From: Terrimonas ginsenosidimutans | Lineage (GTDB): Bacteria > Bacteroidota > Bacteroidia > Chitinophagales > Chitinophagaceae | Reading direction: 5' to 3' | Assembly: GCF_022012415.1 (NCBI RefSeq) | Contig: NZ_JAKLTR010000024.1 | Coordinates: 1 to 64,000, forward strand | DNA: 64,000 nucleotides | Shown here: one piece after another, positions 36,000 through 44,611 of the stretch | Numbering within the stretch: position 1 is the stretch's first letter | Layout: each line of letters opens with the position of its first letter | Translations under genes and position numbers: made by a program | The notes under the pieces: generated by a model | Told to the model about the DNA's origin: nothing | Seen by the model: the letters and a program-made list of their open reading frames with translations, nothing else | The model's database searches: none

Positions 36000-36492
36000 A
36001 TTTGCGTCCCAGCTCTATTACTTCGCCATCCTTCATATCCTTTCCATCAATCACGAACCGGATCAGCGTTCTCATTTTATGCCAGCCCTGTTTGCCGGCG
36101 GCGCCGGGATTCATGTGAAGGCATTGATGTTGCTGATCAAACATTACTTTAAGGATATGGGAGTGCCCGCTGATGAAAAGCAGGGGTTTGTGGAGCAGAA
36201 GCTCTTTTCTGGTTTCAGGATTGTATTTTGGTGGAGCGCCACCGATATGACGCATCATCACTTTTACGGACTCGCAGGTGAATACAAGTTGCTCCGGATA
36301 GTTTGAGCGGATATCCGTTCCATCGATATTACCGTACACGCCGCGAAGTGGTTTGAACTTACGAAGTTTTGCCGCAAGTTGGTCATTGCCAAAATCGCCT
36401 GCATGCCAGATCTCATCGCAATTGTCAAAATGCTTGAAGACTGCTTCGTCGAGAAAGCCGTGTGTGTCGGATATGAGTCCTATTCTTGTCAT
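35998..36492 (-). CDS. Metallophosphoesterase, YfcE/MJ0936 type
   Basis: A 164-residue calcineurin-like phosphodiesterase. The metal-binding motifs are in order: GLISDTHG, HAGDFGN, GNIDG, and GHSH near the C terminus (FISGHSHI). The small size matches the YfcE/MJ0936 cyclic-nucleotide or nucleotide phosphodiesterases. Only 3 bases separate it from the Nudix gene, so the two are an operon. Confidence 0.92.
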   Translation of the reverse strand: MTRIGLISDTHGFLDEAVFKHFDNCDEIWHAGDFGNDQLAAKLRKFKPLRGVYGNIDGTDIRSNYPEQLVFTCESVKVMMRHIGGAPPKYNPETRKELLLHKPLLFISGHSHILKVMFDQQHQCLHMNPGAAGKQGWHKMRTLIRFVIDGKDMKDGEVIELGRK

Positions 36493-36495
36493 AGA

Positions 36496-36900
36496 TCAAT
36501 CGATCAATCCGTTTTGTTTTAATTGTTGCAGGATCATAACCGCGCCGGGCGCCTGATTTTGTTGCTGCAGATATTCTTCCAGGGAAAAGAAAGCAAGTTC
36601 GCCGATCTCAGCTGAAGCGGTTGGATCTATTTCTTTTTGAAGAAGAAAGCAGTCCTGTTCCATGATCAGGCCGGTTTGCTCACCGAAAGCCGGTGCGGTG
36701 ATATGCGTATAGAATTGCAGATCGGTAGCTTCAATTTGCGTATTCAACTCTTCCGCGATCTCCCTGCAAAGCGCTGCGAGCGACGTCTCGCCGGCATCTA
36801 CTTTCCCACCGGGAAGATAGAAGCATTGTTTGTTGCGGCTGAAGGCAAGGAGCAGTTTTTTGTTACGGATATAAAGAAGGCCTGCTGTTGCGAGTTGCAT
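36496..36900 (-). CDS. Nudix hydrolase
   Basis: A 134-residue Nudix pyrophosphohydrolase. The Nudix box is GGKVDAGETSLAALCREIAEEL, with all the expected Gly and Glu positions. Nudix enzymes clear or remodel nucleoside diphosphate compounds; the substrate here is unknown. It is the first gene of the operon with the phosphodiesterase. Confidence 0.92.
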   Translation of the reverse strand: MQLATAGLLYIRNKKLLLAFSRNKQCFYLPGGKVDAGETSLAALCREIAEELNTQIEATDLQFYTHITAPAFGEQTGLIMEQDCFLLQKEIDPTASAEIGELAFFSLEEYLQQQNQAPGAVMILQQLKQNGLID

Positions 36901-37123
36901 AAGCGTGTTTGTTTTATAATGTCTAGGCCAGAAAGGTAAGCAATAACTTAAAAAATGAAGTTTAGGGATGATATTCGTGTTAATAAAGATCAGCTTTCCG
37001 TTTAGCTTAATATTTTTATTTTATATTTTAGAGCGGACTTGGAATGACTTATGGAGGATTGATTCAGGAGAACACCGAATGAATTTTTCATAATATCTTT
37101 TACAGGGGCTCTTCGTATTACAA

Positions 37124-37771
37124 ATGAAAAATAAAACCTTAGAAATGCTTGATTCGAAAATTCAAAACCTAAAGAATGCTCTCTCTGAAGTTGCTCCCCG
37201 GATAGTTACTTTATCTCTTAATCAAGGCGCTTCGGATGATGAAATTGAGGTGCTGCAATCGCTGACAGGTAAATCCCTTCCCGATGATCTGAAACAGCTT
37301 TACAAATCCATCAATGGAAATATTCAGGAAGAGAACTGGGGCAATTTCTTTTATGGCCTTACTTTTTATTCGATCAGCGAATCGATCGATGAACTTAATT
37401 CCAGAAAAGATTTTTCGGAACAACACGACGCTGTTAAATTGAAATATTCTGATGCGCAGATTGACGGATCGGATCTTTATAACCCCAACTGGATACCCGT
37501 TGCAACTGACGGAAGCAGGGATAGATTATTTGTTGATATGGCTCCATCAGATTCAGGTACTCCGGGACAGATAATTTATATTGAAGGCACCGACCTTGCA
37601 GGTATCCTTGTTGCCGAGTCGATAGAAAAACTATTGGAGCAATTTACCAACGACCTGAAGGAAGGGCGTTATCATCTCGCAGAAGATGCACTGGAAGACG
37701 GTAACCATTGGCTGGAGACGGAAGACTCCATAACTCTATATAAACTGGCTCAAGGAAAAATATATAATTAA
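37124..37771 (+). CDS. SMI1/KNR4 family protein
   Basis: A 215-residue SMI1/KNR4 (SUKH) domain protein. The domain begins with GASDDEIEVLQSLTGKSLPDDLKQLYKSINGN, the classic helix with conserved Asp-Leu-Tyr, and continues with NPNWIPVATDGSRDRLFVDMAPSDSGTPGQIIYIE. Many SUKH proteins are immunity proteins against polymorphic toxins and are found near them; here no toxin gene is seen. The local DNA is AT-richer than its surroundings. Confidence 0.87.
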   Translation: MKNKTLEMLDSKIQNLKNALSEVAPRIVTLSLNQGASDDEIEVLQSLTGKSLPDDLKQLYKSINGNIQEENWGNFFYGLTFYSISESIDELNSRKDFSEQHDAVKLKYSDAQIDGSDLYNPNWIPVATDGSRDRLFVDMAPSDSGTPGQIIYIEGTDLAGILVAESIEKLLEQFTNDLKEGRYHLAEDALEDGNHWLETEDSITLYKLAQGKIYN

Positions 37772-37823
37772 CCAGGCTTCTGCAATTGTTTTACGGGATA
37801 GATAAAATATAAGAATATTTCTC

Positions 37824-38393
37824 ATGTGGTTTTGGATCATTGCTAAAGTAATCTCTGCTTATATTATTTCCACTTCTGTTTTTCTGGTGATGGCTTTATT
37901 CTTTACCGCACCTCGAAAACGGATCGATACGTTTCTGGACAGGGCAAACCTTTTAATCTTATCTGTTCTGCTCATGTATATCGTGACGCTTGGGTTCGGG
38001 TTTGTGGAATTTCTGCTCTCTAACGAAGGCAATTCAGATGCCATCGATGGTGATATTTTACAGCGTTCAAAAAGAAATCACATTTACTCATATCCCTATA
38101 CTCTCTGCCTGGTTTTTTTGTTTCAGTTGTTATTTTTCATTCGAAGGAATAGAGTTGAAATATCCCTTACAATCGTCTCTATCATTTTGTTAACGGCTGT
38201 GCAGAATTTCGAATGGGTGGTTATCTTTATTACGCGGCTGTACAGAGACTACCTGCCCTCCAGTTGGTCAGTATATTACAGATGGACAGGTGAGCTATGG
38301 AGTTTGCTATTTTCAGCGATTTATTTTTTAATTTGCTGGAACTCCTGGCAGATCAATAAGAGCGGAAAAACAGCAACGAAGCAAACGGATTAA
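37824..38393 (+). CDS. Membrane protein of unknown function
   Basis: A 189-residue protein with about five membrane helices (WIIAKVISAYIISTSVFLVM, LILSVLLMYIVTLGFGF, LCLVFLFQLLFFI, ISLTIVSIILLTAVQNFEW, LWSLLFSAIYFLICWN). No family recognised. It follows the SUKH gene by 52 bases on the same strand. Confidence 0.7.
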   Translation: MWFWIIAKVISAYIISTSVFLVMALFFTAPRKRIDTFLDRANLLILSVLLMYIVTLGFGFVEFLLSNEGNSDAIDGDILQRSKRNHIYSYPYTLCLVFLFQLLFFIRRNRVEISLTIVSIILLTAVQNFEWVVIFITRLYRDYLPSSWSVYYRWTGELWSLLFSAIYFLICWNSWQINKSGKTATKQTD

Positions 38394-38564
38394 CGTTGTG
38401 AAGCCCGCTTCTCTCAATTATTGCATAACGGTCTAAGAGGATTTTATGAGGCAGCAAACTGTGTATTGTTCAATGATCCTATGTCAGGTGCGGCATTGAT
38501 GAAAGCAACCGAATTAATGCAATATCTTACCCGGCAATCATTAAATAGTCATGATAAACTGTAG
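38394..38564 (+). pseudogene. Possible gene scrap after the membrane protein gene
   Basis: In frame with the stop of the membrane protein gene the codons read on without interruption for 56 codons as LLHNGLRGFYEAANCVLF and SGAALMKATELMQYLTRQ, ending TAG. It looks protein-like but lacks a start codon and a family; it may be the remains of a gene or chance. Confidence 0.25.
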
Positions 38565-38634
38565 TGTGTCTGGGGTATCAAATAAAAAGAGAAATTCTTT
38601 TGTTTAATCAATTTACATAACTCGTAATTCTTTT

Positions 38635-39198
38635 ATGTTGGTGGTGTTTTTTATAACTGCTTTTTTACTTGGTCTTGCCGGCGGTATCGTATATCTTATC
38701 TATTTGCCATTCAGAAACTATTTGATCAGGAAAGGTAAACTCACGGCGGAAATGAATCGTAAGGTGAATATTGCCTATATCTTTGTTATACTGGTATTGT
38801 CCGGATATTTCACGTTTGACGCATTCTTTCCAGGTAAAAGCTTTTTTAAGAATGAATTCAATACTGTTACGTTAAGAGAGCTTCCTGAGTCGGCAATATT
38901 TATAGAAAAGAATGCATCCTATCCAGACTTTCACGGAGACTATTGTTCCAGTTCCCAGATCATGCTTTCGCAGATTGACTACACAAACCTCTTAAATGAA
39001 ATAACGAATGACACTCGCATTTCAAAAGATAAATATATTGTTGGATCAGATGAGTTCAGTAAAACGCTGGGGGATAAGAAAGCCGGCGATATCACTAACG
39101 TATTCAGGAGGAGAATTGGAGTGAACAACGACTTTTATTACTACATTGGATTTTACAAAGATGGCAGAACAGTTTTTGTGACTGTTTGTGTAGTGTAG
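38635..39198 (+). CDS. Membrane-anchored protein of unknown function
   Basis: A 187-residue protein. Two membrane helices (VVFFITAFLLGLAGGIVYLIYLPF and IAYIFVILVLSGYFTFDAFF) are followed by an extracytoplasmic domain with a short cysteine pair region (HGDYCSSSQIML) and a C-terminal strand FYKDGRTVFVTVCVV. I recognise no family. It completes the three-gene patch with the SUKH gene. Confidence 0.68.
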   Translation: MLVVFFITAFLLGLAGGIVYLIYLPFRNYLIRKGKLTAEMNRKVNIAYIFVILVLSGYFTFDAFFPGKSFFKNEFNTVTLRELPESAIFIEKNASYPDFHGDYCSSSQIMLSQIDYTNLLNEITNDTRISKDKYIVGSDEFSKTLGDKKAGDITNVFRRRIGVNNDFYYYIGFYKDGRTVFVTVCVV

Positions 39199-39289
39199 AA
39201 CACCATTTTTGTTTGAATTTTATAATCCGTAACTTTATGTATGCGGCTGTTGAAGGGCTATAAGCCGCGATATTTAATTGTAACGATTC

Positions 39290-39394
39290 ATGCCATTTAA
39301 AAGAAACTTTCTTTACTGGATTGATAAACGCCGCTGGAAGTACATTTTCCTGCTCTCGACTCTGGAGCTTTCCCGGCGAAGCGCAATTCAATAG
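39290..39394 (+). other. Possible short membrane-type reading frame
   Basis: A 34-codon frame reads MPFKRNFLYWIDKRRWKY and IFLLSTLELS before its stop. Its basic start and hydrophobic centre are gene-like, but it is too short to assign. It could be the remains of another gene of the patch. Confidence 0.25.
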
Positions 39395-39473
39395 TAATAT
39401 GCTATATGATGCCTCATGAGGCTGTTGCATTTTTACTTCACAGATGCTTTCATTATTTGTAATCTTCTTACCC

Positions 39474-40631
39474 ATGCCACATTACCATAAACTGGGAAAC
39501 ATTCCCCATAAGCGCCATACCCAATTCCGCAAACCGGATGGTGGTTTATATTCTGAACAGTTATTCTCAACCGAAGGATTCAGCAATGATTCCTCCTTAT
39601 TGTACCATATTTATCCGCCAACTCAGATCATCAAAACCGAGCCACACCAAAATGTAGCGCCTGAAATAGCGGAAGAAAAAATGCTGAAACACCGCAGCTT
39701 CGAAGGCTTCAAGGTAAAGCCCGCCAAAGACTTCCTGCAAAGCAGGGTTCCTGTACTGGTGAACAATGACTGCCATATCGTGCTCGCTGCTCCACAGGAA
39801 AGCATGACAGATTATTTCTATAAAAACACAGATGCCGACGAAATGATCTTTGTGCACGAAGGCAAAGGCGTGCTGAAAACACAATATGGCAATCTGCCGT
39901 TTGATTATGGAGATTATCTCGTAATACCAAGAGGAACGATCTACCAAATACATTTTGAATCAGCAGACAATCGCTTATTCATCGTCGAATCATTCAGCCC
40001 CATACGTTATCCCAAAAGGTACCTAAGCAAGTACGGACAATTGCTCGAGCATTCGCCCTATTGTGAACGCGATATCAGGGCCCCGCAGGATATCAATCCT
40101 GTTGATGAGAAAGGAGATTTCCTGATCAAAGCGAAAAAGAAAGGTATAATGTATGGTCTGCATTACGGTACTCATCCGTTTGACGTGGTAGGGTGGGACG
40201 GATGCTGTTATCCATTTGCTTTTTCGATTCATGATTTCGAGCCGATCACCGGCCGCGTGCATCAGCCCCCTCCCGTTCACCAGACATTTGAGGCGCACAA
40301 TTTTGTAGTGTGCTCGTTCTGCCCGCGTTTGTATGATTATCATCCGCAGGCGATTCCTGCGCCATATAACCACAGCAATATTGACAGTGACGAAGTGTTG
40401 TACTATGTAGATGGGGATTTCATGAGCCGCAAAAATGTGACCCGAGGCATGATCACCCTTCACCCGGCCGGTATTCCACATGGTCCGCATCCTGGTGCGG
40501 TCGAAAGAAGTATCGGAGCGAAAGAAACAAAGGAGCTGGCTGTGATGGTAGATACTTTTCATCCGCTGATGCTGACAAGGCAGGCGCTGGAAATAGAGAA
40601 TGACGGGTATGTGATGAGCTGGGCTGAGTAG
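39474..40631 (+). CDS. hmgA: Homogentisate 1,2-dioxygenase
   Basis: Opens the ring of homogentisate to maleylacetoacetate in tyrosine and phenylalanine breakdown, using Fe(II). The 385-residue product (MPHYHKLGNIPHKRHTQFR) is of the shorter Bacteroidota type. The iron ligands are in the region PFAFSIHDFEPITGRVHQPPPVHQTFEAHNF through FCPRLYDYHPQAIPAPYNHSN and DSDEVLYYVDG (His, Glu, His). Maleylacetoacetate isomerase and fumarylacetoacetase genes are not adjacent in this window. The start at 39474 fits the family. Confidence 0.93.
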   Translation: MPHYHKLGNIPHKRHTQFRKPDGGLYSEQLFSTEGFSNDSSLLYHIYPPTQIIKTEPHQNVAPEIAEEKMLKHRSFEGFKVKPAKDFLQSRVPVLVNNDCHIVLAAPQESMTDYFYKNTDADEMIFVHEGKGVLKTQYGNLPFDYGDYLVIPRGTIYQIHFESADNRLFIVESFSPIRYPKRYLSKYGQLLEHSPYCERDIRAPQDINPVDEKGDFLIKAKKKGIMYGLHYGTHPFDVVGWDGCCYPFAFSIHDFEPITGRVHQPPPVHQTFEAHNFVVCSFCPRLYDYHPQAIPAPYNHSNIDSDEVLYYVDGDFMSRKNVTRGMITLHPAGIPHGPHPGAVERSIGAKETKELAVMVDTFHPLMLTRQALEIENDGYVMSWAE

Positions 40632-40654
40632 GGTTTGCTGAGATGAATATTCTT

Positions 40655-40690
40655 AAAGCTGTTCAGGTTTCCGGACAGCTTTTGTTTTTA
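40655..40690 (+). terminator. Terminator of hmgA
   Basis: AAAGCTGT pairs with ACAGCTTT around a 12-base loop, followed by TTGTTTTT. Confidence 0.85.
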
Positions 40691-40784
40691 CGACTGTGCT
40701 CTCTTAAGCTGCTGAGCCTGAAATAACTCAGATTGACCTGAACCCTGGACACGGTGAATTACATTGGCAACGATCTTCCCGGTG

Positions 40785-40905
40785 AAATAAGCATCGTAAT
40801 AGCATGAGAATAGCATGGATTAAGCAACGTTATAGCATGGTGAAAGCATCGTTATAGCATTGGGGAAGCATGGGAATAGTATCAGGGTAGCATCAGGATA
40901 GTATT
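40785..40905. repeat. Degenerate decamer array of AGCAT/AGTAT words
   Basis: Units such as AAGCATCG, TAGCATGA, TAGCATGG, AAGCATCG, TAGCATTG, AAGCATGG, TAGTATCA and TAGCATCA recur every 9 to 11 bases. No coding frame or hairpin explains the rhythm. Its period is near one helical turn. Confidence 0.8.
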
Positions 40906-41077
40906 CCGCCAGCTTGGCGCTGGTAGCGGGAAAGCTCTACGTAACCATCGGTCTGGCATTTCCCGGACTACTGTGATCCATCCTTTCGGCATGCCGGAAC
41001 CATCAGTGAAGCTCGGGCCCGGTTGGTAGGAGTGGCTTGCGCTGTCTGCCCGCGCGTATGGACCCCTCTAAATCTCC

Positions 41078-41500
41078 CCTTCAGGGGAGAGTTTGCACTC
41101 CAATATAAAAGCGCCCCAATACAACGCACAATAAGCACCAACGCGAAAACTGGCATTTCTTTAATAAGCGACTTAAAGTCTCCCCTGAAGGGCTAATCGT
41201 TACCCAAACTTTCGGAGGAGTTGAAGAATTTACTGTCTCATACTGTAGCTCACGATTTCAATCCAATGTCGTTTAGTTAGCAGCCCCGAAGGAACGCGGC
41301 GGCGATACGCGGAGAGCGCGGCGAAAATACAAGATATTCTATGGCTGTTTACGTTGCGGACGCTGCGTATCGCCGCCGCGTTCCTTCGGGCTACCAAATT
41401 AAACGACATTGGATTGAAATCCTGGGGAAATAAACTATCTGAAGGAAGCAGACGCCCGTCGTAAAATTTGGGTAACGACTAACCTGAAGGGGGGAGATTG
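41078..41500. repeat. Nested palindromes of 41.1-41.5 kb
   Basis: An outer pair CCCTTCAGG...CTGAAGGGG occurs with TAATCGTTACCCAAA (41193) and its complement (TTTGGGTAACGACTA, 41467). Inside, ATTTCAATCCAATGTCGTTT (41252) pairs with AAACGACATTGGATTGAAAT (41400), and AGGAACGCGGCGGCGATACG with its complement CGTATCGCCGCCGCGTTCCT. Nothing coding is visible. The order of the arms is truly nested, as in a folded mobile element or a structured RNA. Confidence 0.8.
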
Positions 41501-41561
41501 AACTTAAAGACATTGGCCCCCATCACGCCAGCCAACCCGCCGGTTTCACCGGTGCGAAGGA

Positions 41562-41577
41562 TTGGCACGCTTATAGC
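41562..41577 (+). promoter_or_regulatory. Sigma-54-type promoter candidate
   Basis: TTGGCACG-CTTA-TAGC has the GG and GC dinucleotides of the -24/-12 promoter class in the exact 12-base spacing. It lies 40 bases before the ATG of the 41.6-kb gene, so the transcription start would leave a leader of about 28 bases. The second box (TAGC rather than TTGC) is imperfect. CCGGTTTCACCGG (41550) makes a hairpin just upstream. Confidence 0.5.
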
Positions 41578-41617
41578 TTTTTTTCCTTATATTCATATCA
41601 CCTAAAACGATTTTGCC

Positions 41618-42013
41618 ATGCTCAAATTAAATGACCTCAAACCCGGAGATATCATCTCCATTAATGATGAAGGAATTGAAAGAGAAGGAATGGTAGTGCG
41701 TGTAAGCCGTGAAGATCACCAGGCGCTTGTAAACAACGGTATCCAGGAATTCTGGTACAGCCCACAGGAGATGAAGGCAATCCCGCTGGATGAGGCACAG
41801 CTTACCCGTTTGGGATTCACGCGGGAAGTGATGGATAATGGCATGAAATACAAAAAAGATTCTTTCCGGCTTGTCACTCCAAGGACTGGGGATTTCTCAA
41901 ATATCGATATGTGGTGGCGCGAAGACCGCCGGCATTTCAGTTTTCCGCTTGGTGTGCATGAGCTGCAGAACCTGCATTTGGATATGACGAAGATTCCACT
42001 GGCGATGGCGTAG
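41618..42013 (+). CDS. Protein of unknown function, 131 residues
   Basis: The N-terminal half (MLKLNDLKPGDIISINDEGIEREGMVVRVSREDHQALV) is a small beta barrel of the KOW/SH3 kind. The rest (PQEMKAIPLDEAQLTRLGFTREV, FSFPLGVHELQNLHLDMTKIPL) I do not recognise. It lies between the repeat-rich gap and the ribosomal operon and has a sigma-54-like site upstream. The stop codon opens directly on word-F repeats. Confidence 0.72.
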   Translation: MLKLNDLKPGDIISINDEGIEREGMVVRVSREDHQALVNNGIQEFWYSPQEMKAIPLDEAQLTRLGFTREVMDNGMKYKKDSFRLVTPRTGDFSNIDMWWREDRRHFSFPLGVHELQNLHLDMTKIPLAMA

Positions 42014-42225
42014 GAAGCGATGGCCGATGGCGGATGACCGAAGGACAGTCTGAAGATTGAATAATCTACATATAATTTGAATTTTAAAACGGCAGGCCCG
42101 AATTCTTTGATCAGAATTCAGGTCTGCCGTTTTATTTTCTGGTAACTATTGACTTTTAAATTGTTAAGGGATACTCACCTCGGCCATCGGCCATCGGTCA
42201 GCGACCATCATCCTTCGAAAACCGT
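42014..42225. repeat. Inverted GGCCATCGG arrays (word F) with central terminator
   Basis: GAAGCGATGGCCGATGGCGG follows the stop codon directly; the inverse ACCTCGGCCATCGGCCATCG and GGTCAGCGACC lie at 42178-42214. A strong hairpin (42086-42133, AAAACGGCAGGCCCGAATTC with two wobbles) sits between. Confidence 0.87.
42086..42133. terminator. Terminator of the 41.6-kb gene
   Basis: AAAACGGCAGGCCCGAATTCT pairs with its near-complement, followed by TTATTTTC. Confidence 0.9.
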
Positions 42226-42309
42226 TTGCTTTTGAGGCCAAAATTCCCTAACTTCGCACGTTCCGGGGAAAAATAGGAGACGATTTTTCTTTTTTACAGT
42301 ATATACTCC

Positions 42310-42317
42310 TATCTTTG
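42310..42317 (+). promoter_or_regulatory. -7 promoter box TATCTTTG before infA
   Basis: TATCTTTG fits TAnnTTTG, 16 bases before the infA ATG, with a T-rich run where a -33 element would be. It suggests that infA starts a new transcription unit rather than being read only from the upstream ribosomal cluster. Confidence 0.65.
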
Positions 42318-42333
42318 CACCCCTAAAAATAGT

Positions 42334-42552
42334 ATGTCGAAACAACCCCTTATCAAACAAGATGGTATCATTCTGGAAGCGTTGTCAAACGCAATGTTCA
42401 GAGTGAAGCTGGAAAATGGTCACGAAATACTGGCAACCATCTCGGGAAAGATGCGGATGCACTATATCCGGATCTTGCCTGGAGATAAAGTGGGAGTGGA
42501 GCTGTCTCCATATGATTTGACACGAGGAAGGATCAATTTCAGGTACAAATAA
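42334..42552 (+). CDS. infA: Translation initiation factor IF-1
   Basis: A 72-residue OB-fold protein ([45 protein letters not shown]) that binds the ribosomal A site during initiation. It is the first gene of the distal ribosomal segment and has its own promoter box. It is followed by rpmJ, as in most Bacteroidota. Confidence 0.97.
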   Translation: MSKQPLIKQDGIILEALSNAMFRVKLENGHEILATISGKMRMHYIRILPGDKVGVELSPYDLTRGRINFRYK

Positions 42553-42617
42553 ACTGATTCATGAGAGGAGCATCGGGCGAATCTCAGAACATTTAGAAAT
42601 AAAAAAAGTGATTCGTC

Positions 42618-42734
42618 ATGAAAGTTAGAGCATCCATCAAAAAAAGAAGTGCAGATTGCAAGATCGTACGTCGTAAAGGCAAGCTGTATGTGATCAACAA
42701 AAAGAACCCTCGCTTCAAGCAGCGTCAAGGGTAA
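42618..42734 (+). CDS. rpmJ: 50S ribosomal protein L36
   Basis: A 38-residue protein starting [20 protein letters not shown]. Of the usual zinc ribbon it keeps a single cysteine (ADCKIV) and lacks the others, so it is the C-minus form. The gene is too short for most gene finders. Confidence 0.95.
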   Translation: MKVRASIKKRSADCKIVRRKGKLYVINKKNPRFKQRQG

Positions 42735-42801
42735 TAATTGAGGCTGAGAGATTCAGTTTCAATGTTTAATGTTAATAACAAACAATAAATAGAAGAGAAA
42801 T

Positions 42802-43182
42802 ATGGCACGTATTGCCGGTGTTGACTTACCAAAAAACAAAAGAGGCGAAATAGGGCTGACCTATATCTATGGTATCGGACCTTCTACCGCCCAGTACATT
42901 CTTGACAAGAACAATATTGATCGCAGCAAGAAAGTACATGAGTGGAATGACGACGATCTGAATGCTATCCGTACAACCATTACGGATGAGCTGAAGGTTG
43001 AAGGTCAGTTGCGTTCCGAAGTGCAAATGAGCATCAAGCGTTTGCTTGATATCGCTTGCTACCGTGGCCTCCGTCACAGGAAAGGTCTCCCGGTTCGTGG
43101 TCAGCGTACTAAAACCAATAGCCGTACACGTAAAGGAAAACGTAAAACGGTTGCTGGTAAGAAGAAAGCGACTAAGAAATAA
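42802..43182 (+). CDS. rpsM: 30S ribosomal protein S13
   Basis: A 126-residue S13 with the helix-turn-helix start [52 protein letters not shown] and a lysine-rich tail. It binds 16S rRNA in the head of the small subunit. Its stop is directly followed by word-B repeats and a hairpin, which lengthens the gap to rpsK to 244 bases. Confidence 0.97.
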   Translation: MARIAGVDLPKNKRGEIGLTYIYGIGPSTAQYILDKNNIDRSKKVHEWNDDDLNAIRTTITDELKVEGQLRSEVQMSIKRLLDIACYRGLRHRKGLPVRGQRTKTNSRTRKGKRKTVAGKKKATKK

Positions 43183-43185
43183 TTA

Positions 43186-43259
43186 AAAAGTCAAAAGTAA
43201 CCCCGCTTAACAATTGAAGACACTTTCAATCGCTAAGCGGGGTACTTTTGAATTTTGCT
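43186..43259. repeat. Word-B arms with CCCCGCTTA hairpin inside the ribosomal operon
   Basis: AAAAAGTCAAAAGTAACCCC starts just after the rpsM stop, and GGGGTACTTTTGAATTTTG is the inverted end. Between them CCCCGCTTA and TAAGCGGGG make the main stem. The same hairpin core occurs at 44.6 kb. Confidence 0.9.
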
Positions 43260-43426
43260 GTTCATAAGACTTGCACAGACATGAATCAATTTCGGATAGC
43301 TTCGTAAGTCGGCAGGAGAAATGATTCAACCATTTCGTATAAATGATAAGGATTGCATCCTTGTCAACACGGACTTGAGCCGGGACGGGATGACATTGAA
43401 ACAAACATTAAAGATTACCTCAGAAC

Positions 43427-43831
43427 ATGGCAAAAGCACAACAACAGAGCGGTAAAGCTGCCGCGAAGAAGAGAGTGGTGAAAGTAGACGCCTATGGCGA
43501 TGCTCACATCTCTGCAACATTCAACAACATCATCATCTCCCTTACCAACAAGACTGGCCAGGTTATCTCCTGGAGCAGTGCTGGTAAAATGGGTTTCAAA
43601 GGTTCTAAAAAGAACACTCCTTACGCAGCGCAGATGGCAGCTGCTGACGCGGCTAAAGCTGCACTGGACGCTGGTCTGAAAAGAGTAGACGTTTATGTGA
43701 AAGGTCCGGGTTCTGGTCGTGAAGGTGCAATCCGTTCTCTTTCTCAGAGCGGTGTTGAGATCGTGATGATCAAAGACGTAACTCCGCTCCCACACAACGG
43801 ATGCCGTCCTCCAAAGAAAAGAAGAGTTTAA
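43427..43831 (+). CDS. rpsK: 30S ribosomal protein S11
   Basis: A 134-residue S11 ([53 protein letters not shown]) that forms the platform of the small subunit near the mRNA exit. It starts 244 bases after rpsM, unusually far for this operon. Confidence 0.97.
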   Translation: MAKAQQQSGKAAAKKRVVKVDAYGDAHISATFNNIIISLTNKTGQVISWSSAGKMGFKGSKKNTPYAAQMAAADAAKAALDAGLKRVDVYVKGPGSGREGAIRSLSQSGVEIVMIKDVTPLPHNGCRPPKKRRV

Positions 43832-43837
43832 TTATAT

Positions 43838-43912
43838 GTTGTACGTAGTCTTCAGACTACGTACAACTATTTTAAATACGCCTGTTGTACGTAGTCTCTG
43901 GCTACGTATAAC
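43838..43912. repeat. Two GTTGTACGTAGTC hairpins (word G)
   Basis: The first hairpin (43838-43867) is GTTGTACGTAGTC, TTCA and its exact complement; it starts 6 bases after the rpsK stop. The second (43884-43912) repeats it with small changes. They share one word and lie in the rpsK-rpsD gap. Confidence 0.9.
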
Positions 43913-44003
43913 TTTCATTAATTAAAGGGTGCCCGATTAATTTTTTTAAAGCTTTTTAACGATCGACGCACCGCACTCTAAAAAAGCTTAATGAAAGTAC
44001 ATT

Positions 44004-44609
44004 ATGGCACGTTACAATGGTCCAAAGACCAAAATCTCCCGCATCTTCGGTGAGCCAATTTTAGGAAATGGTAAATGGTTGGGTAAAAACAGCAACCCTC
44101 CCGGTCAGCATGGTGAAAAACGCAAGCGTAAAACCTTAGGTGAATACGCTCTGCAGCTGCGTGAAAAGCAGAAAGCGAAATACACTTACGGAATCCTCGA
44201 AAAACAATTCCGTAAAACGTTCGACGAAGCTTCACGCCGTAAAGGTGTAACAGGTGAAAACCTGATCAAACTCCTGGAAGCGCGTCTCGACAATACAGTT
44301 TTCCGTATGGGTATCGCTCCAAGCCGTCCTGCTGCCCGTCAGTTGGTTAGCCACAAACACATTGAAGTAAATGGTGAAGTTGTAAACGTTCCTTCTTTCC
44401 AACTGAAAGCTGGAGACGTTGTTACCATCAAAGAAGGTAGCAAAACAAGAACTTCTATCACTTCTGTTGTTCGTGCCAAAAACCCAAAATTCAGCTGGAT
44501 CGATTTCAACGAAACTGAATTAAAAGGTACTTTCATCACTTATCCTGAAAGGGAAAGCGTTCCTGAGAACATTAAGGAGCAACTGATTGTTGAATTGTAC
44601 TCCAAGTAA
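44004..44609 (+). CDS. rpsD: 30S ribosomal protein S4
   Basis: A 201-residue S4 with the S4 RNA-binding domain ([50 protein letters not shown]). It starts 16S rRNA assembly, and in other bacteria it also represses translation of its own operon. The gaps on both sides contain hairpins. Confidence 0.97.
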   Translation: MARYNGPKTKISRIFGEPILGNGKWLGKNSNPPGQHGEKRKRKTLGEYALQLREKQKAKYTYGILEKQFRKTFDEASRRKGVTGENLIKLLEARLDNTVFRMGIAPSRPAARQLVSHKHIEVNGEVVNVPSFQLKAGDVVTIKEGSKTRTSITSVVRAKNPKFSWIDFNETELKGTFITYPERESVPENIKEQLIVELYSK

Positions 44610-44611
44610 TA

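Noticed and set aside
39104-39475. 123-codon minus-strand frame
   Set aside because: Overlaps the end of a better supported gene and lacks protein-like patterns.
40785-40905. CRISPR-like or iteron array (replication origin)
   Set aside because: Units are degenerate, 9-11 bases apart, without DnaA-type boxes, rep genes or constant spacers.
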